From: a virus
Strand: one strand, 5' to 3'
Virus record (IMG/VR): IMGVR_UViG_3300028025_006013
Location: 1-63,957 of that record
Length of the DNA stretch: 63,957 nucleotides
The notes under the pieces: generated by a model
Database searches by the model: none
Told to the model about the DNA's origin: nothing
Seen by the model: the letters and a program-made list of their open reading frames with translations, nothing else
Program-made: the position numbers and the translations under genes
Shown here: piece after piece, positions 9,897 through 19,273 of the stretch
How positions within the stretch are numbered: position 1 is the first letter of the stretch
Layout: each line of letters begins with the position of its first letter

Positions 9897-11591
9897 ATGG
9901 GCAATTTCACAACTTCACCAGGAGTAACATTAAACGAGGTAGACAGAACATACCTTTCCGGCCAGCCAATCCAAGTTGGTGCAGCTATAATAGGACCTAC
10001 AGTTAAGGGTCCAGTCGAAATTCCAACTGTGGTTACATCATATTCAGAATACAAAAATATATTCGGAGATGTTTTGACAAGTGGAAGCGATGTATATTCA
10101 TACTTCACATCAATAGCAGCATATAATTATTTCAATTATGGCGGTGAATCATTATTAGTAGCTAGAGTAGCACATGGTTCATTCACATCAGCAACTTCAT
10201 CTATAATTGAAAACGACTCATTAGACGATGTATTTCAGCTTGAAACATTATCGCAAGGTGTAATCATGAATAATAATGTTACAGGTTCTGGAGGTGCATT
10301 AACTAACGGAACAGTAGACAACATCCGATGTGAAATTACTAAAACAAATGATGCAGCTGGTACATTTAACTTAGTAGTGCGTCAAGGTAATGATTTGACA
10401 AGTAAAAAAATAATACTTGAAACATTCAACAACTTAAGTTTAGATCCGAAAGCACCAACATATGTTGCTAGAGTAATCGGTGACCAAACATATAGCTACA
10501 ATTCATCAACTAACCAAATGGAAATTGAAGGTTCGTTCCCGAACCGTTCAAAATACATTCGTGTAGCTCAAGTAAACGTAACTACACCAGATTATTTAGA
10601 CGCAAACGGTCAGCCAAAAGCCATTTACGCAGATACAATACCTGTAGTTCAACAAATCGTTTTCGGTGGTGCAGCAGGAACAATAATGGGTGGTGCAAAT
10701 TTCTACCACAACATCAACTCAACAAATACACAAGGTTTAGTTGCATCTAACTACGACAATATGATTAATTTGTTGTCAAACAAAGACGAATACCGTTTTA
10801 ACTTACTTGTTGCCCCTGGATTAACTAGCGATTTATACACTACTGAAATCAATACAATCATCAGCAATACACAAGAGAGAGGCGACAGTTTATTTATTGT
10901 AGACTTAGCCGCCTATGATGCAACAGGATTTGACGCGGTTGATCAAGCACAATCAATTGACAATTCATACGCTGCAGCATATTGGCCATGGTTAAACATT
11001 GTGGATCCAGCTACAGGAAAATATGTTTGGGTTCCAGCATCAACATTGATACCAGGTGTATACGCATATAACGATAAAGTATCCGCTCCATGGTTTGCTC
11101 CAGCAGGTATAAACAGAGGTGGTTTATCAACTGTACTACGTGCTCAATATAAATTGACACAAAATCAAAAAGACGAGCTATACATAAACAACATCAACCC
11201 AATCAACACATTCCCAAAACAAGGTGTAGTTGTATTCGGTCAGAAAACATTGCAAAAAGGTAATTCTGCACTGGATAGAGTAAACGTAAGACGTTTATTG
11301 ATTGAGTTGAAAGGATATATTGGTCAATTAGCAGACAACATTGTATTTGAACAAAACACAGCACAAACTCGTTTTTCATTTACAAACAAAGTAGAGCCAT
11401 ATTTGCAAAGCATTCAACAACGTCAAGGTTTATATGCATATAAAATAATAATGGACGAAAGCAACAACGGACCTGATGTAATAGACAGAAACCAATTAGT
11501 AGGTCAAATTTACATTCAACCAACTAGAACAGCAGAATTTATTTCATTGGATTTCGTACTTTTACCAACTGGGGTAAATTTCCCGGAGTAA
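9897..11591 (+). CDS. contractile tail sheath protein (paralogue B)
   Basis: A 564-residue sheath with the same opening (SPGVTLNEVDRTYLSG, then GAAIIGPTVKGPVEIPT) and the same C-terminal core (NQLVGQIYIQPTRTAEF) as paralogue A. The region around residues 90-270 is the most divergent. Codon choice differs: paralogue B uses more AGA. Both copies are intact, so the tail may contain two sheath types or one may be specialised for an end of the tail. Confidence 0.92.
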   Translation: MGNFTTSPGVTLNEVDRTYLSGQPIQVGAAIIGPTVKGPVEIPTVVTSYSEYKNIFGDVLTSGSDVYSYFTSIAAYNYFNYGGESLLVARVAHGSFTSATSSIIENDSLDDVFQLETLSQGVIMNNNVTGSGGALTNGTVDNIRCEITKTNDAAGTFNLVVRQGNDLTSKKIILETFNNLSLDPKAPTYVARVIGDQTYSYNSSTNQMEIEGSFPNRSKYIRVAQVNVTTPDYLDANGQPKAIYADTIPVVQQIVFGGAAGTIMGGANFYHNINSTNTQGLVASNYDNMINLLSNKDEYRFNLLVAPGLTSDLYTTEINTIISNTQERGDSLFIVDLAAYDATGFDAVDQAQSIDNSYAAAYWPWLNIVDPATGKYVWVPASTLIPGVYAYNDKVSAPWFAPAGINRGGLSTVLRAQYKLTQNQKDELYINNINPINTFPKQGVVVFGQKTLQKGNSALDRVNVRRLLIELKGYIGQLADNIVFEQNTAQTRFSFTNKVEPYLQSIQQRQGLYAYKIIMDESNNGPDVIDRNQLVGQIYIQPTRTAEFISLDFVLLPTGVNFPE

Positions 11592-11604
11592 AATTAAATC
11601 CACA

Positions 11605-11620
11605 CATATTTATAATTAAA
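11605..11620 (+). promoter_or_regulatory. late-type promoter box
   Basis: CATATTTATAATTAAA, 15 bases before the tail tube ATG at 11636. Confidence 0.6.
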
Positions 11621-11635
11621 TAAAATTAGACAAAG

Positions 11636-12124
11636 ATGCCTATAATTGACTCAACACAAATACTTGGAACTCCATTCGAACCAATACAATCCAACCGATT
11701 CTTGTTGAAAGTAGATGGAATACCTTCATACCTAGTAAAAGGAGTATCCGCTATATCGCTTGACCAAACACCAGTAGAATTAAACCACATTAACGTTCAA
11801 CGTTTCGTTAAAGGTAAAACTAAATGGAACACAGTTGATTTGACTTTATTCAGCGCTATCTCACCATCCGGAGCACAAGCAGTAATGGAATGGATCCGTT
11901 TAGGTCACGAATCAGTAACCGGTAGAAATGGTTACTCGGATTTCTACAAAAAGAATTTAACATTGCAAGTACTTGGTCCCGTAGGAGACGTAGCATCGGA
12001 GTGGATACTTTACGGGTGTTTTCCAACCAACGTTAATTTCGGTGATTTTAGCTACGATGACGATGGTACTGCAGTTAATATTAAAATGACAGTCAGACCA
12101 GATTACGCAGTCTTGAACTACTAA
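11636..12124 (+). CDS. tail tube protein, gp19-like
   Basis: A 162-residue protein of the T4 gp19 tube family. The size, the opening PFEPIQSNRFLLKVDGIPSY, the central strands and the position directly behind the sheaths all fit. It would stack as hexameric rings to form the DNA conduit inside the sheath. A strong terminator follows. Confidence 0.88.
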   Translation: MPIIDSTQILGTPFEPIQSNRFLLKVDGIPSYLVKGVSAISLDQTPVELNHINVQRFVKGKTKWNTVDLTLFSAISPSGAQAVMEWIRLGHESVTGRNGYSDFYKKNLTLQVLGPVGDVASEWILYGCFPTNVNFGDFSYDDDGTAVNIKMTVRPDYAVLNY

Positions 12125-12152
12125 AATATCCAGTACATATATTTCCATTTTA

Positions 12153-12180
12153 CCCCACACCTCAAATGTGGGGTTTTTTA
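12153..12180 (+). terminator. rho-independent terminator
   Basis: CCCCACA and TGTGGGG pair around a 7-base loop, followed by TTTTTT, after the tail tube gene. Confidence 0.88.
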
Positions 12181-12210
12181 TTTTCCCTTGCCCACCCCAC
12201 ATCCATTTAA

Positions 12211-12223
12211 TATATTTATACAC
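12211..12223 (+). promoter_or_regulatory. late-type promoter box
   Basis: TATATTTATACAC, 14 bases before the ATG at 12238. Confidence 0.4.
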
Positions 12224-12237
12224 ATATAATACATTAT

Positions 12238-12606
12238 ATGAAATCAGACATAAAACAACTCATACGCGAAGAAATCAAACGCATATTATCCGAGGAATAC
12301 CAAGACAAATACAAAATGTCAGGTGGACTAGTTACCAACCTTGAGGCACGCCCACAAAAAGAAATATTGTCGGATATACGCGCAATCACTGGAGTCACCA
12401 TAGTATCCGAAAAGGAGCTACTCCCATACAACGAACAAGACAAACGTAACTTCAAAGCGGTACTAACCGTAAAAGTAGACGGTTACCCATTCATCAAATC
12501 GGGTGGATTTGACCGCAAAAAAATGGAAGAAATAGCGGCACAAATCCGCAAAGTGGAAGGAGTTGTTGGATTTACCATGAATCCTGAGACTATCGAGACC
12601 ATTTAA
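12238..12606 (+). CDS. hypothetical protein with helical N-terminus
   Basis: A 122-residue protein. Residues 1-22 form a charged amphipathic helix (LIREEIKRILSEE). Residues ~40-115 look like a small alpha/beta domain (TIVSEKELL, AVLTVKVDGYPF, KVEGVVGF), possibly ferredoxin- or ACT-like. It lies between tube and baseplate genes. Function unknown. Confidence 0.65.
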   Translation: MKSDIKQLIREEIKRILSEEYQDKYKMSGGLVTNLEARPQKEILSDIRAITGVTIVSEKELLPYNEQDKRNFKAVLTVKVDGYPFIKSGGFDRKKMEEIAAQIRKVEGVVGFTMNPETIETI

Positions 12607-12653
12607 TATATGTATATAAGAACACACAACAAGTTATAATTAAATTCAAATCT

Positions 12654-13382
12654 ATGAGCGAATTCAAAGCACCAACCGAAACTATCGCGTTGCCATCCAG
12701 AGGTTTACTTTATTCACCAGACAGTCCATTATCAAAAGGCGAAGTGGAAGTAAAGTACATGGGAACAAAAGAAGAAGACATTCTTACCAACCAAGCATTC
12801 ATCAAAAACGGTACCGTTTTAGACAAACTATTGCAATCCGTAATTGTTACCCCAATCAACTACGATGATTTACTAATTGGAGACAAAAACGCAATCATGG
12901 TTGCGGCACGAGTATTGGGTTATGGAGGTGAATATTCATTTGAGTACAATGGTGAAACACACAAAATCGATTTAGCTCAAATAGACAGCAAACCATTGCA
13001 CGCTGAAATTGAAAAAAACAAACAAAACAATTTCACCTTCACCCTACCTCATTCAAAAAACACCGTCACATTCAAATTACTAACCCACAAAGACGAGCAG
13101 ACAATCCAGGGTGAATTGGATGGTTTGAAAAAAATCAACAAAGATGCAGCTCCTGAACTGTCAACCAGATTGAAATACATGATCACTTCGGTGGAAGGTA
13201 AAACGGATACTGCGTCAATCAGGGACTTCGTCGACAACTATTTGATCGCGCGAGATTCACGCGCGTTACGCGAATATATCAGAGAAGTACAACCAGATGT
13301 TGACTTAACTTTCTTCCCATCTAGTGGTAGTGACCGTATCAACATCCCAATTGGCATAAGTTTCTTTTGGCCAGACATTTAA
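12654..13382 (+). CDS. T4 gp26-type baseplate protein
   Basis: A 242-residue protein. LPSRGLLYSPDSPLSKGEVEVKYM and KEEDILTNQAFIKNGTVLDKLL (residues ~13-62) are typical of the T4 baseplate hub protein family (gp26-like), which acts in hub assembly. The C-terminal part around residues 200-240 ends IPIGISFFWPDI. It sits between tube and tape measure, as in related phages. Confidence 0.75.
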   Translation: MSEFKAPTETIALPSRGLLYSPDSPLSKGEVEVKYMGTKEEDILTNQAFIKNGTVLDKLLQSVIVTPINYDDLLIGDKNAIMVAARVLGYGGEYSFEYNGETHKIDLAQIDSKPLHAEIEKNKQNNFTFTLPHSKNTVTFKLLTHKDEQTIQGELDGLKKINKDAAPELSTRLKYMITSVEGKTDTASIRDFVDNYLIARDSRALREYIREVQPDVDLTFFPSSGSDRINIPIGISFFWPDI

Positions 13383-13392
13383 TATGAACTAA

Positions 13393-13427
13393 AACATGGC
13401 TTCCCAAACATAGGAAGCCATTGTTTT
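13393..13427 (+). terminator. terminator-like hairpin
   Basis: ATGGCTTCC and GGAAGCCAT pair around an 8-base loop and are followed by TGTTTT, directly after the baseplate gene. Confidence 0.65.
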
Positions 13428-13487
13428 CTGCAACATTTATTCACATTGAATAATTGAACGCAATACGCATTAAAAACAGTACATATC

Positions 13488-13826
13488 ATGGATGTCAGTG
13501 ACAAAGTTAGAAACCAATTAGCATTCTTCGGAATCACCCCCGAGAGCGCACCACAAATTAGAGAGGGCATATACACTCAAATACATGAGATTGTATTTCA
13601 TGGTAATGGTGGATACGATTGGAATACGGTATACAACATGCCAATTTATCTCCGCCGCTTTACATTCAACAAAATACAGGAATACTTCAACAAACAAAAC
13701 GAGCCAGCAAATCAACCATCAAACGGTACATCCACTACATTGATGGATCCCAGCGGTAACATTAACAAATCAGAGGCCGCCAAACTCAAACAAACACAAC
13801 CCACACCTAAAGTAAGCTACCAATAA
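13488..13826 (+). CDS. tail/hub assembly protein candidate
   Basis: A 112-residue protein. Residues ~1-70 form a compact helical domain with NMPIYLRRFTFNKI; the C-terminal 40 residues are Gln/Pro/Ser/Thr-rich and probably disordered. Its position between the gp26-type gene and the tape measure is where phages often encode a tail-assembly chaperone. This role is inferred. Confidence 0.6.
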   Translation: MDVSDKVRNQLAFFGITPESAPQIREGIYTQIHEIVFHGNGGYDWNTVYNMPIYLRRFTFNKIQEYFNKQNEPANQPSNGTSTTLMDPSGNINKSEAAKLKQTQPTPKVSYQ

Positions 13827-13840
13827 AGTTATATTTACCC

Positions 13841-13856
13841 AATATTTATAACGAAA
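13841..13856 (+). promoter_or_regulatory. late-type promoter box
   Basis: AATATTTATAACGAAA, 12 bases before the tape measure ATG at 13869. Confidence 0.5.
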
Positions 13857-13868
13857 AATATCCCATAG

Positions 13869-16289
13869 ATGGCCAACAATAATCAAAACTTAAAAGATAC
13901 CAATGATTTATTGCGTGAACAACTTGAGCTACTTAGACAAGTAAACGAACTTCAGCAAAGTTCATTCGATGTATCTTCAGCAGCTGTTGATTCCATTAAA
14001 GAGGCACTGGGTATTAATTCACGTAGATCTACATTTGATGATAATACATTAAAAGTCAACAAAGCCATTGCTCAATCCATCCTAGACCAAAAAACAGGAT
14101 TGCGCGATTTAGAATCCATCGGTAAACAAATAAGCAAAAACCAGGATTTAATCAACAAGGCGAAAATAATCGAGCAAGGTTTAAACACCAGATTAGCGGG
14201 GCAGAATTTAACCAAAGTAAAAGAATTTACCGAGCTGTATCAATCACAGCAAGAGTTAGTAGATAAACTTGAAAAATCAAATGATTTATCTGCGGATCAA
14301 ATACAAAAAACTATCAAGGAAATATCCTTAAATGATGTTAAACTTGACCAATTAACCCAGCAATTAAGCGCCCAACAACTCCAACTTGCATATACCCAAA
14401 TCAATACAAAGGAGCTGGAAAAACAGCAAGGACTCAGAGAAAACGAGGGAAACATCCAGGCACAGCTTGAAACACAGTTAGGGTTAGTTGGTAAAATTGC
14501 AAAAACACTTGGACATTTCAGGGGTATAGCCGATGATGTGCATAAAGCACTAGCAGATACTACCGCAGAGATGCAACGATTAGCTACCGAAAATAAGAAA
14601 GTACTCAACAGGTGGCAATCATTTGGTATGTTAATAGGTAAATTGGGTAGTAACTTAATGGCCCATTTATCCGATCCATTAACCACTATCACCACTATGG
14701 TGAAAGTGTTCAAAATGATGGTGGAGGCTGGTTTTGCTGCTGATACGCAAGTTACTAACTTATCCAAATCGCTAGCAACATCGAAAGATGAAGCAGATGC
14801 ACTACGTGACAGATATGTAGCTATTCAAAACTCTGGAGAGAGTATATTTGAAACCACCAAAAACTTAGTTGAAGCACAACTTCAATTAGCAGATGCATTT
14901 GGAACATCTCGTGGTTTCACCGAGCAACAAGTTCGCGACCAAGTAAAATTAACCAAACAAATCGGGCTGGAAGAAGAGGCAACCGCTGGTTTGCAACAAT
15001 TGATGTTGAAAAATGGGCAAACTGCTGACCAAGCAACCATGTCTATTATTAAACAAACAGCATCCCTCTCCAAACAAACTGGAATCCAGTTAAACAACAA
15101 AAAGATACTTTCGGATGTAGCTAAAGTAAATGGACAGTTACGTTTGCAATACGGCAACAATACTGACCAGTTAGCTAAAGCAGTAATCCAATCAAATAAA
15201 CTTGGGTTTAGCCTTGAACAATCCAAGAAGATAGCTGAATCGCTACTCAACTTTGAGTCATCAATCGAAGCTGAATTGTCAGCTGAGCTATTAACTGGAC
15301 GCGATCTCAACTTAGAACGAGCGCGTTTACTTGCGTTAAATGGTAAATCCGCGGAAGCGGTTAAAGAAATGGCCTCTGCAATGGGTAGCGCGGCGGATTT
15401 CACCAACATGAACGTACTCCAACAAGAAGCTTTAGCGAAAGCAGTTGGAATGAGCGCGGATGAATTAGCCAACACATTAGTATTCCAGGAAAACTTAAAC
15501 AAACTTGGTGATAATGCCCGTAAACAATTAGAGGATCAAGTAAATGCTAAAATGAAAGCTGGGCAAATCGACGAAGCAAATCGTTTGATGGCGGCCGCTG
15601 GTAATGAGAAAGAGGCACTGGAAGCACTGAAAAGAGTAGATGCACAGACACAATTCAACACTGCAGTAGAGCGACTTCAAGGTATAGTTGGTAGCTTTTT
15701 AGAAGGACCTGGAAAAGGATTTGTAAACTTATTAGCGTCTGCTGTCAGCCATGCCGAAGCATTGAAAAACATATTCATTGGTGTTGTTAGCTTGATGGCT
15801 GGTATGAAGGCCTATAAAGCTGTTGATTCATTAATGAATGCAAAAATCATTCGAGATGAATCTACAATACTTGGACTTAAAGTAGGTCAAGCAACCGCAT
15901 CTGCTATTATAAATCCATGGGCCGCCATAGCCGGAATAGCAGCTGCTGCTACTGTAGGTGGACTTATATATAGTTCCATGAAAGGAAACGACGTAGTATC
16001 TGCCGGAGAAGGCACTGGCTACGGTAAACGTACCCTACTAATGGATAAAAACGCAATCCAGCTCAACAACCAAGACACCGTAATAGCAGGCACCAATTTA
16101 TTTGGTGGTAAACAAAACCAATCCACAACCGTGGATAATTCATCGTTAATTGCCGAAATCAAAGCACTCCGCAATGAAATAAACAGCAGACCAGTTGTAG
16201 TACATAGCAAGGTCCAGTTACCAAACGGTGAAGTACTCGCTAGAGCAACCAATGAAGAAAATCGTAAAGGATGGCGTGAAATCCAATAA
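13869..16289 (+). CDS. tail tape measure protein
   Basis: An 806-residue protein. Residues 1-250 are long coiled coils rich in Gln, Leu and Lys. Residues ~250-300 and ~610-700 contain hydrophobic helices (e.g. IINPWAAIAGIAAAAT). The C-terminus has a short domain ending NRKGWREIQ. This coiled-coil plus hydrophobic-segment layout, and the location after tube and gp26-like genes, are typical of tape measures, which set tail length. Confidence 0.78.
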   Translation: MANNNQNLKDTNDLLREQLELLRQVNELQQSSFDVSSAAVDSIKEALGINSRRSTFDDNTLKVNKAIAQSILDQKTGLRDLESIGKQISKNQDLINKAKIIEQGLNTRLAGQNLTKVKEFTELYQSQQELVDKLEKSNDLSADQIQKTIKEISLNDVKLDQLTQQLSAQQLQLAYTQINTKELEKQQGLRENEGNIQAQLETQLGLVGKIAKTLGHFRGIADDVHKALADTTAEMQRLATENKKVLNRWQSFGMLIGKLGSNLMAHLSDPLTTITTMVKVFKMMVEAGFAADTQVTNLSKSLATSKDEADALRDRYVAIQNSGESIFETTKNLVEAQLQLADAFGTSRGFTEQQVRDQVKLTKQIGLEEEATAGLQQLMLKNGQTADQATMSIIKQTASLSKQTGIQLNNKKILSDVAKVNGQLRLQYGNNTDQLAKAVIQSNKLGFSLEQSKKIAESLLNFESSIEAELSAELLTGRDLNLERARLLALNGKSAEAVKEMASAMGSAADFTNMNVLQQEALAKAVGMSADELANTLVFQENLNKLGDNARKQLEDQVNAKMKAGQIDEANRLMAAAGNEKEALEALKRVDAQTQFNTAVERLQGIVGSFLEGPGKGFVNLLASAVSHAEALKNIFIGVVSLMAGMKAYKAVDSLMNAKIIRDESTILGLKVGQATASAIINPWAAIAGIAAAATVGGLIYSSMKGNDVVSAGEGTGYGKRTLLMDKNAIQLNNQDTVIAGTNLFGGKQNQSTTVDNSSLIAEIKALRNEINSRPVVVHSKVQLPNGEVLARATNEENRKGWREIQ

Positions 16290-16294
16290 TTAAA

Positions 16295-16310
16295 CATATT
16301 TATAATTAAA
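16295..16310 (+). promoter_or_regulatory. late-type promoter box
   Basis: CATATTTATAATTAAA, 11 bases before the ATG at 16322. Confidence 0.6.
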
Positions 16311-16321
16311 CTTGGTGTATT

Positions 16322-16714
16322 ATGGGAATATTCGATAGATTAACAACTCCAGCTATAAACGAATTTAAAACATTCAGTCCAAACGGTTCAATATATGCAC
16401 CCAATTATGTTGTTAATAATTCTTTACCTTCATCATCATTAGCATCTCTACAATCCAATCTACATGCAATTGATGGTGATGGGGTTGCTGAACCTGGATA
16501 TTCAACTGGTGAAAACGGTGATGTAAATAGGGAGGTCTTTAAGCAAGCACAGCAATACGATGACGGACATTCAGATACATTACCCAATAAAAGTCAATTG
16601 TATTTACATAAACCAAGACCAACCCGATACACATCCCCAACCAAAGATTGGGTATATGTAAACTACAATAGTGAAAACACATATTTGAATTCATTTAAAC
16701 CTGGAAGTAAATAA
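16322..16714 (+). CDS. virion-associated hypothetical protein (MGIFD family, copy 1)
   Basis: A 130-residue hydrophilic protein opening MGIFDRLTTP, then YAPNYVVNNSLPSSSLAS and LHAIDGDG. It is a diverged paralogue of the next gene, which has the same order of motifs. Low complexity and no membrane segment. A minor tail or baseplate component is inferred from location. Confidence 0.6.
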   Translation: MGIFDRLTTPAINEFKTFSPNGSIYAPNYVVNNSLPSSSLASLQSNLHAIDGDGVAEPGYSTGENGDVNREVFKQAQQYDDGHSDTLPNKSQLYLHKPRPTRYTSPTKDWVYVNYNSENTYLNSFKPGSK

Positions 16715-16715
16715 A

Positions 16716-16731
16716 CATATTTATAATTAAA
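16716..16731 (+). promoter_or_regulatory. late-type promoter box
   Basis: CATATTTATAATTAAA immediately after the previous stop and 12 bases before the ATG at 16744. Confidence 0.6.
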
Positions 16732-16743
16732 AATTAACATATC

Positions 16744-17139
16744 ATGGGAATACTAGACAAATTTAAAACACCAAAAAGTACCGAATTGAAAAACGGATCG
16801 GAATTTGCACCAAAATACAATGCAAATGACGGGGCTGTACCTAAAACACTATTAGCTAGTGATAATTCACCACTACACGCTGACAAAGATGGAAAAGAGG
16901 GATTTTCATTAAACGGTAAAGACTTAAATGGAGTTACCAAATTATACAATGCATATGACGATGGGGCAGTTAATGCATTACCAACACCAACTGAACTTGA
17001 AGACTCAAACAGATATTCCAGTGAATTCACCCAAAAATACGATTCAAAAACAAAATACTCAAACCCAGAATCCACATCTACTGAGACAAATGGTAATCCA
17101 CTTTCAGGTGGTGGATTTGGCCCTGCCGTAGGTTCATAA
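16744..17139 (+). CDS. virion-associated hypothetical protein (MGIFD family, copy 2)
   Basis: A 131-residue protein opening MGILDKFKTP with FAPKYNANDGAVPKTLLAS and LHADKDGK, matching copy 1. The Gly-rich C-terminus ends GGGFGPAVGS. The following gene also starts MGLF, hinting at a shared N-terminal signal or docking segment. Confidence 0.6.
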   Translation: MGILDKFKTPKSTELKNGSEFAPKYNANDGAVPKTLLASDNSPLHADKDGKEGFSLNGKDLNGVTKLYNAYDDGAVNALPTPTELEDSNRYSSEFTQKYDSKTKYSNPESTSTETNGNPLSGGGFGPAVGS

Positions 17140-17170
17140 TACATTACAATACTAACAGTACACACATCAC

Positions 17171-19195
17171 ATGGGTTTATTCACTACATATAAGGGACTT
17201 GAAGATGAACAGAATGTAAAATACAAAAACATTCCATTCAACGAGGACAACTCGTTCAACTCCCAACCATTTATCCAAACGGCACCCCCGGGTGATGGTG
17301 GTGGATTTAAAGTAGCATCCAATGTGAAAGGGTTTATCCCTAAACTTACTAGTGGATTAACCGCGGGTGCACTTAATTTAACGGATGGACTTAGTAAAAC
17401 GGCTCCATCAATTGGATCTATAGCTAGAGGAGCATATCGTAGTGCAGCAGATGTAGTTAGGTTAACGAAATTCATGACCACACCAATTGGACTTGAATTT
17501 ATAGCTAAACAAGAACTACTGTCACGAATGGCAGTTCAAACTGAAACCAGTAATATATCAAATGGTAGTGTGTATAGTCCATTAACTACATTAGCTCAAG
17601 CTGGTGTTAGTTTTGCTGGAATCCATTTACCACCATATGAACCCCTTATAGGATATGGTGAAGTAGCATATTCTGCAGGACAGATTAACCCCAATTTATA
17701 CAGTAACAACAGGTTAGTTGGATTACATGATATCCATATTCTTAACCAATCCCCAGTTCCCAATATATTGCGTAGATATGATGGTGGGCCTGGTTCTATA
17801 TTCGGTGTAGGAGCTACCGACATTAAATTCGCCACTAACCCAGCAGGAGTTACTCCTGTTCGCACTATGGGGGCTAATTTTATATTCCTTGAAGGTACAC
17901 CAAAAAATCCACGACTATACCAAGCACAATATGATTCATCTCTTGTGCCAGAATATGAAGAGGGAAAAAATACTTTAGCGGAATACTACAATATGGGTAG
18001 ACCAGGTAGAGTATCGTATGGACCTGATGGTAACCGTACACCTAAATCAAAATCATTTCCATTAGATCGAGTAAATGCTCGTTTCATATACTCATCAGAT
18101 AGTGAACCTTTAAACGAACCGGAACAATACAAGGATTTAGTTACATTCAAAATAGGTATATTGGATGTAGGGAGTAAAAAAACCAACTACATGCAATTCC
18201 GATCCATCATAGATTCATTCTCGGACTCGTATAGTTCAGATTGGTCTTCACAAACATACATGGGTCGAGGTGAAAAGCTATACAAATACAATTCATTTGA
18301 CCGCTCCATTAACATGTCATTTACTGTGGTTGCACAATCCCAAGCTGAAATATTTGGTATGTACCAAAAACTAAACTATCTAGCCTCCACTGTTACCCCT
18401 CAATATACCGATTATGGCTATATGACAGGCAATATAGCTAAATTAACTGTTGGTAATTATGCCAAAGACCAACACGGTAAAATAGACAGTATATCGTTTG
18501 AAATCCCAGAAGAATCGCCATGGGTAACTGATGGGATTGACTTCCTTCAAACCCGAATGAATGAAATGCCATTCATTATTAAAGTACAAATGAGGTACAC
18601 AGTTATACATGATTTCAGACCTGAATTAGTAACTAATATATTAGATACAACCAAAAGTGGTGACATTATACCTAAGTTTGGTGACCAACGTTATATAACT
18701 AGTAAAATAGATAAAGATAATCCTGACTACCAGATTAATTTAACCAAAGAATTAGATGAAATAACAGCTACAGCACAATCTGTTAATAGAGGTAATGTGA
18801 TACCATCATTATATTATTCAAAACCAAAAGAAACCCCACCACCCGTATCCCCATCAATCCCACGAGATACCCAAGGTAATGTATTATTTTTTAACCCCAA
18901 TCAAACTGTAACCACTAACAAATACCAGCCCTCATCTACATCAATCCCACGAGATACTCAAGGTAACGTGTTATTTTTCAATCCCAATCAAACTGTAACC
19001 ACAAATAAATACCAACCAACACCTACATCCCCCGTAATTAACCAATCAATGTTATCCGTCAATAATTATTCCTCCTCATCTACCCCTTCTGCAAACAATC
19101 CATCTTCCTCCCCATATAAACCAATCAAAAAACAAAACATATTTCAAAAATTGAAAGGTTTATTTAAAAAAACAACAGTTGCTGTTAGTAAATAG
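17171..19195 (+). CDS. large baseplate/tail protein, family not recognised
   Basis: A 674-residue protein. Residues ~1-45 are polar and Gly-rich, ~55-115 amphipathic, and ~160-540 a large mixed domain including a strand-rich part (SIIDSFSDSYSSDWSSQT). Residues ~560-620 contain two tandem 29-residue repeats beginning SIPRDTQGNVLFF, followed by a Ser/Pro/Asn linker and a basic tail. Placed between the tape measure and the LysM baseplate protein, it is probably a baseplate component. Confidence 0.65.
   Translation: MGLFTTYKGLEDEQNVKYKNIPFNEDNSFNSQPFIQTAPPGDGGGFKVASNVKGFIPKLTSGLTAGALNLTDGLSKTAPSIGSIARGAYRSAADVVRLTKFMTTPIGLEFIAKQELLSRMAVQTETSNISNGSVYSPLTTLAQAGVSFAGIHLPPYEPLIGYGEVAYSAGQINPNLYSNNRLVGLHDIHILNQSPVPNILRRYDGGPGSIFGVGATDIKFATNPAGVTPVRTMGANFIFLEGTPKNPRLYQAQYDSSLVPEYEEGKNTLAEYYNMGRPGRVSYGPDGNRTPKSKSFPLDRVNARFIYSSDSEPLNEPEQYKDLVTFKIGILDVGSKKTNYMQFRSIIDSFSDSYSSDWSSQTYMGRGEKLYKYNSFDRSINMSFTVVAQSQAEIFGMYQKLNYLASTVTPQYTDYGYMTGNIAKLTVGNYAKDQHGKIDSISFEIPEESPWVTDGIDFLQTRMNEMPFIIKVQMRYTVIHDFRPELVTNILDTTKSGDIIPKFGDQRYITSKIDKDNPDYQINLTKELDEITATAQSVNRGNVIPSLYYSKPKETPPPVSPSIPRDTQGNVLFFNPNQTVTTNKYQPSSTSIPRDTQGNVLFFNPNQTVTTNKYQPTPTSPVINQSMLSVNNYSSSSTPSANNPSSSPYKPIKKQNIFQKLKGLFKKTTVAVSK
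18854..19027 (+). repeat. two tandem 87-base in-frame repeats
   Basis: Units 18854-18940 and 18941-19027 encode two nearly identical 29-residue segments (SIPRDTQGNVLFFNPNQTV...). The differences are mostly at third codon positions, indicating an older duplication kept in frame. Confidence 0.85.
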
Positions 19196-19215
19196 TCCCC
19201 AACACCCCCACAAAA

Positions 19216-19238
19216 AAAGCTTGGCCTAGCCAGGCTTT
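19216..19238 (+). terminator. hairpin, weak terminator combined with a promoter
   Basis: AAAGCTTGGC and GCCAGGCTTT form a 10-bp stem with one G-T pair. There is only a short T-rich tail. The stem includes the TTGG of the promoter at 19221. Confidence 0.5.
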
Positions 19239-19250
19239 CATTGTATATTA
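19221..19250 (+). promoter_or_regulatory. host-type promoter TTGG-N19-TATATTA
   Basis: TTGG at 19221 and TATATTA at 19244 are 19 bases apart, overlapping a terminator-like hairpin and followed directly by a late-type box. Confidence 0.45.
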
Positions 19251-19265
19251 ATATTTATAATTAAA
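19250..19265 (+). promoter_or_regulatory. late-type promoter box
   Basis: AATATTTATAATTAAA, 8 bases before the ATG at 19274. Confidence 0.55.
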
Positions 19266-19273
19266 ATATACAT

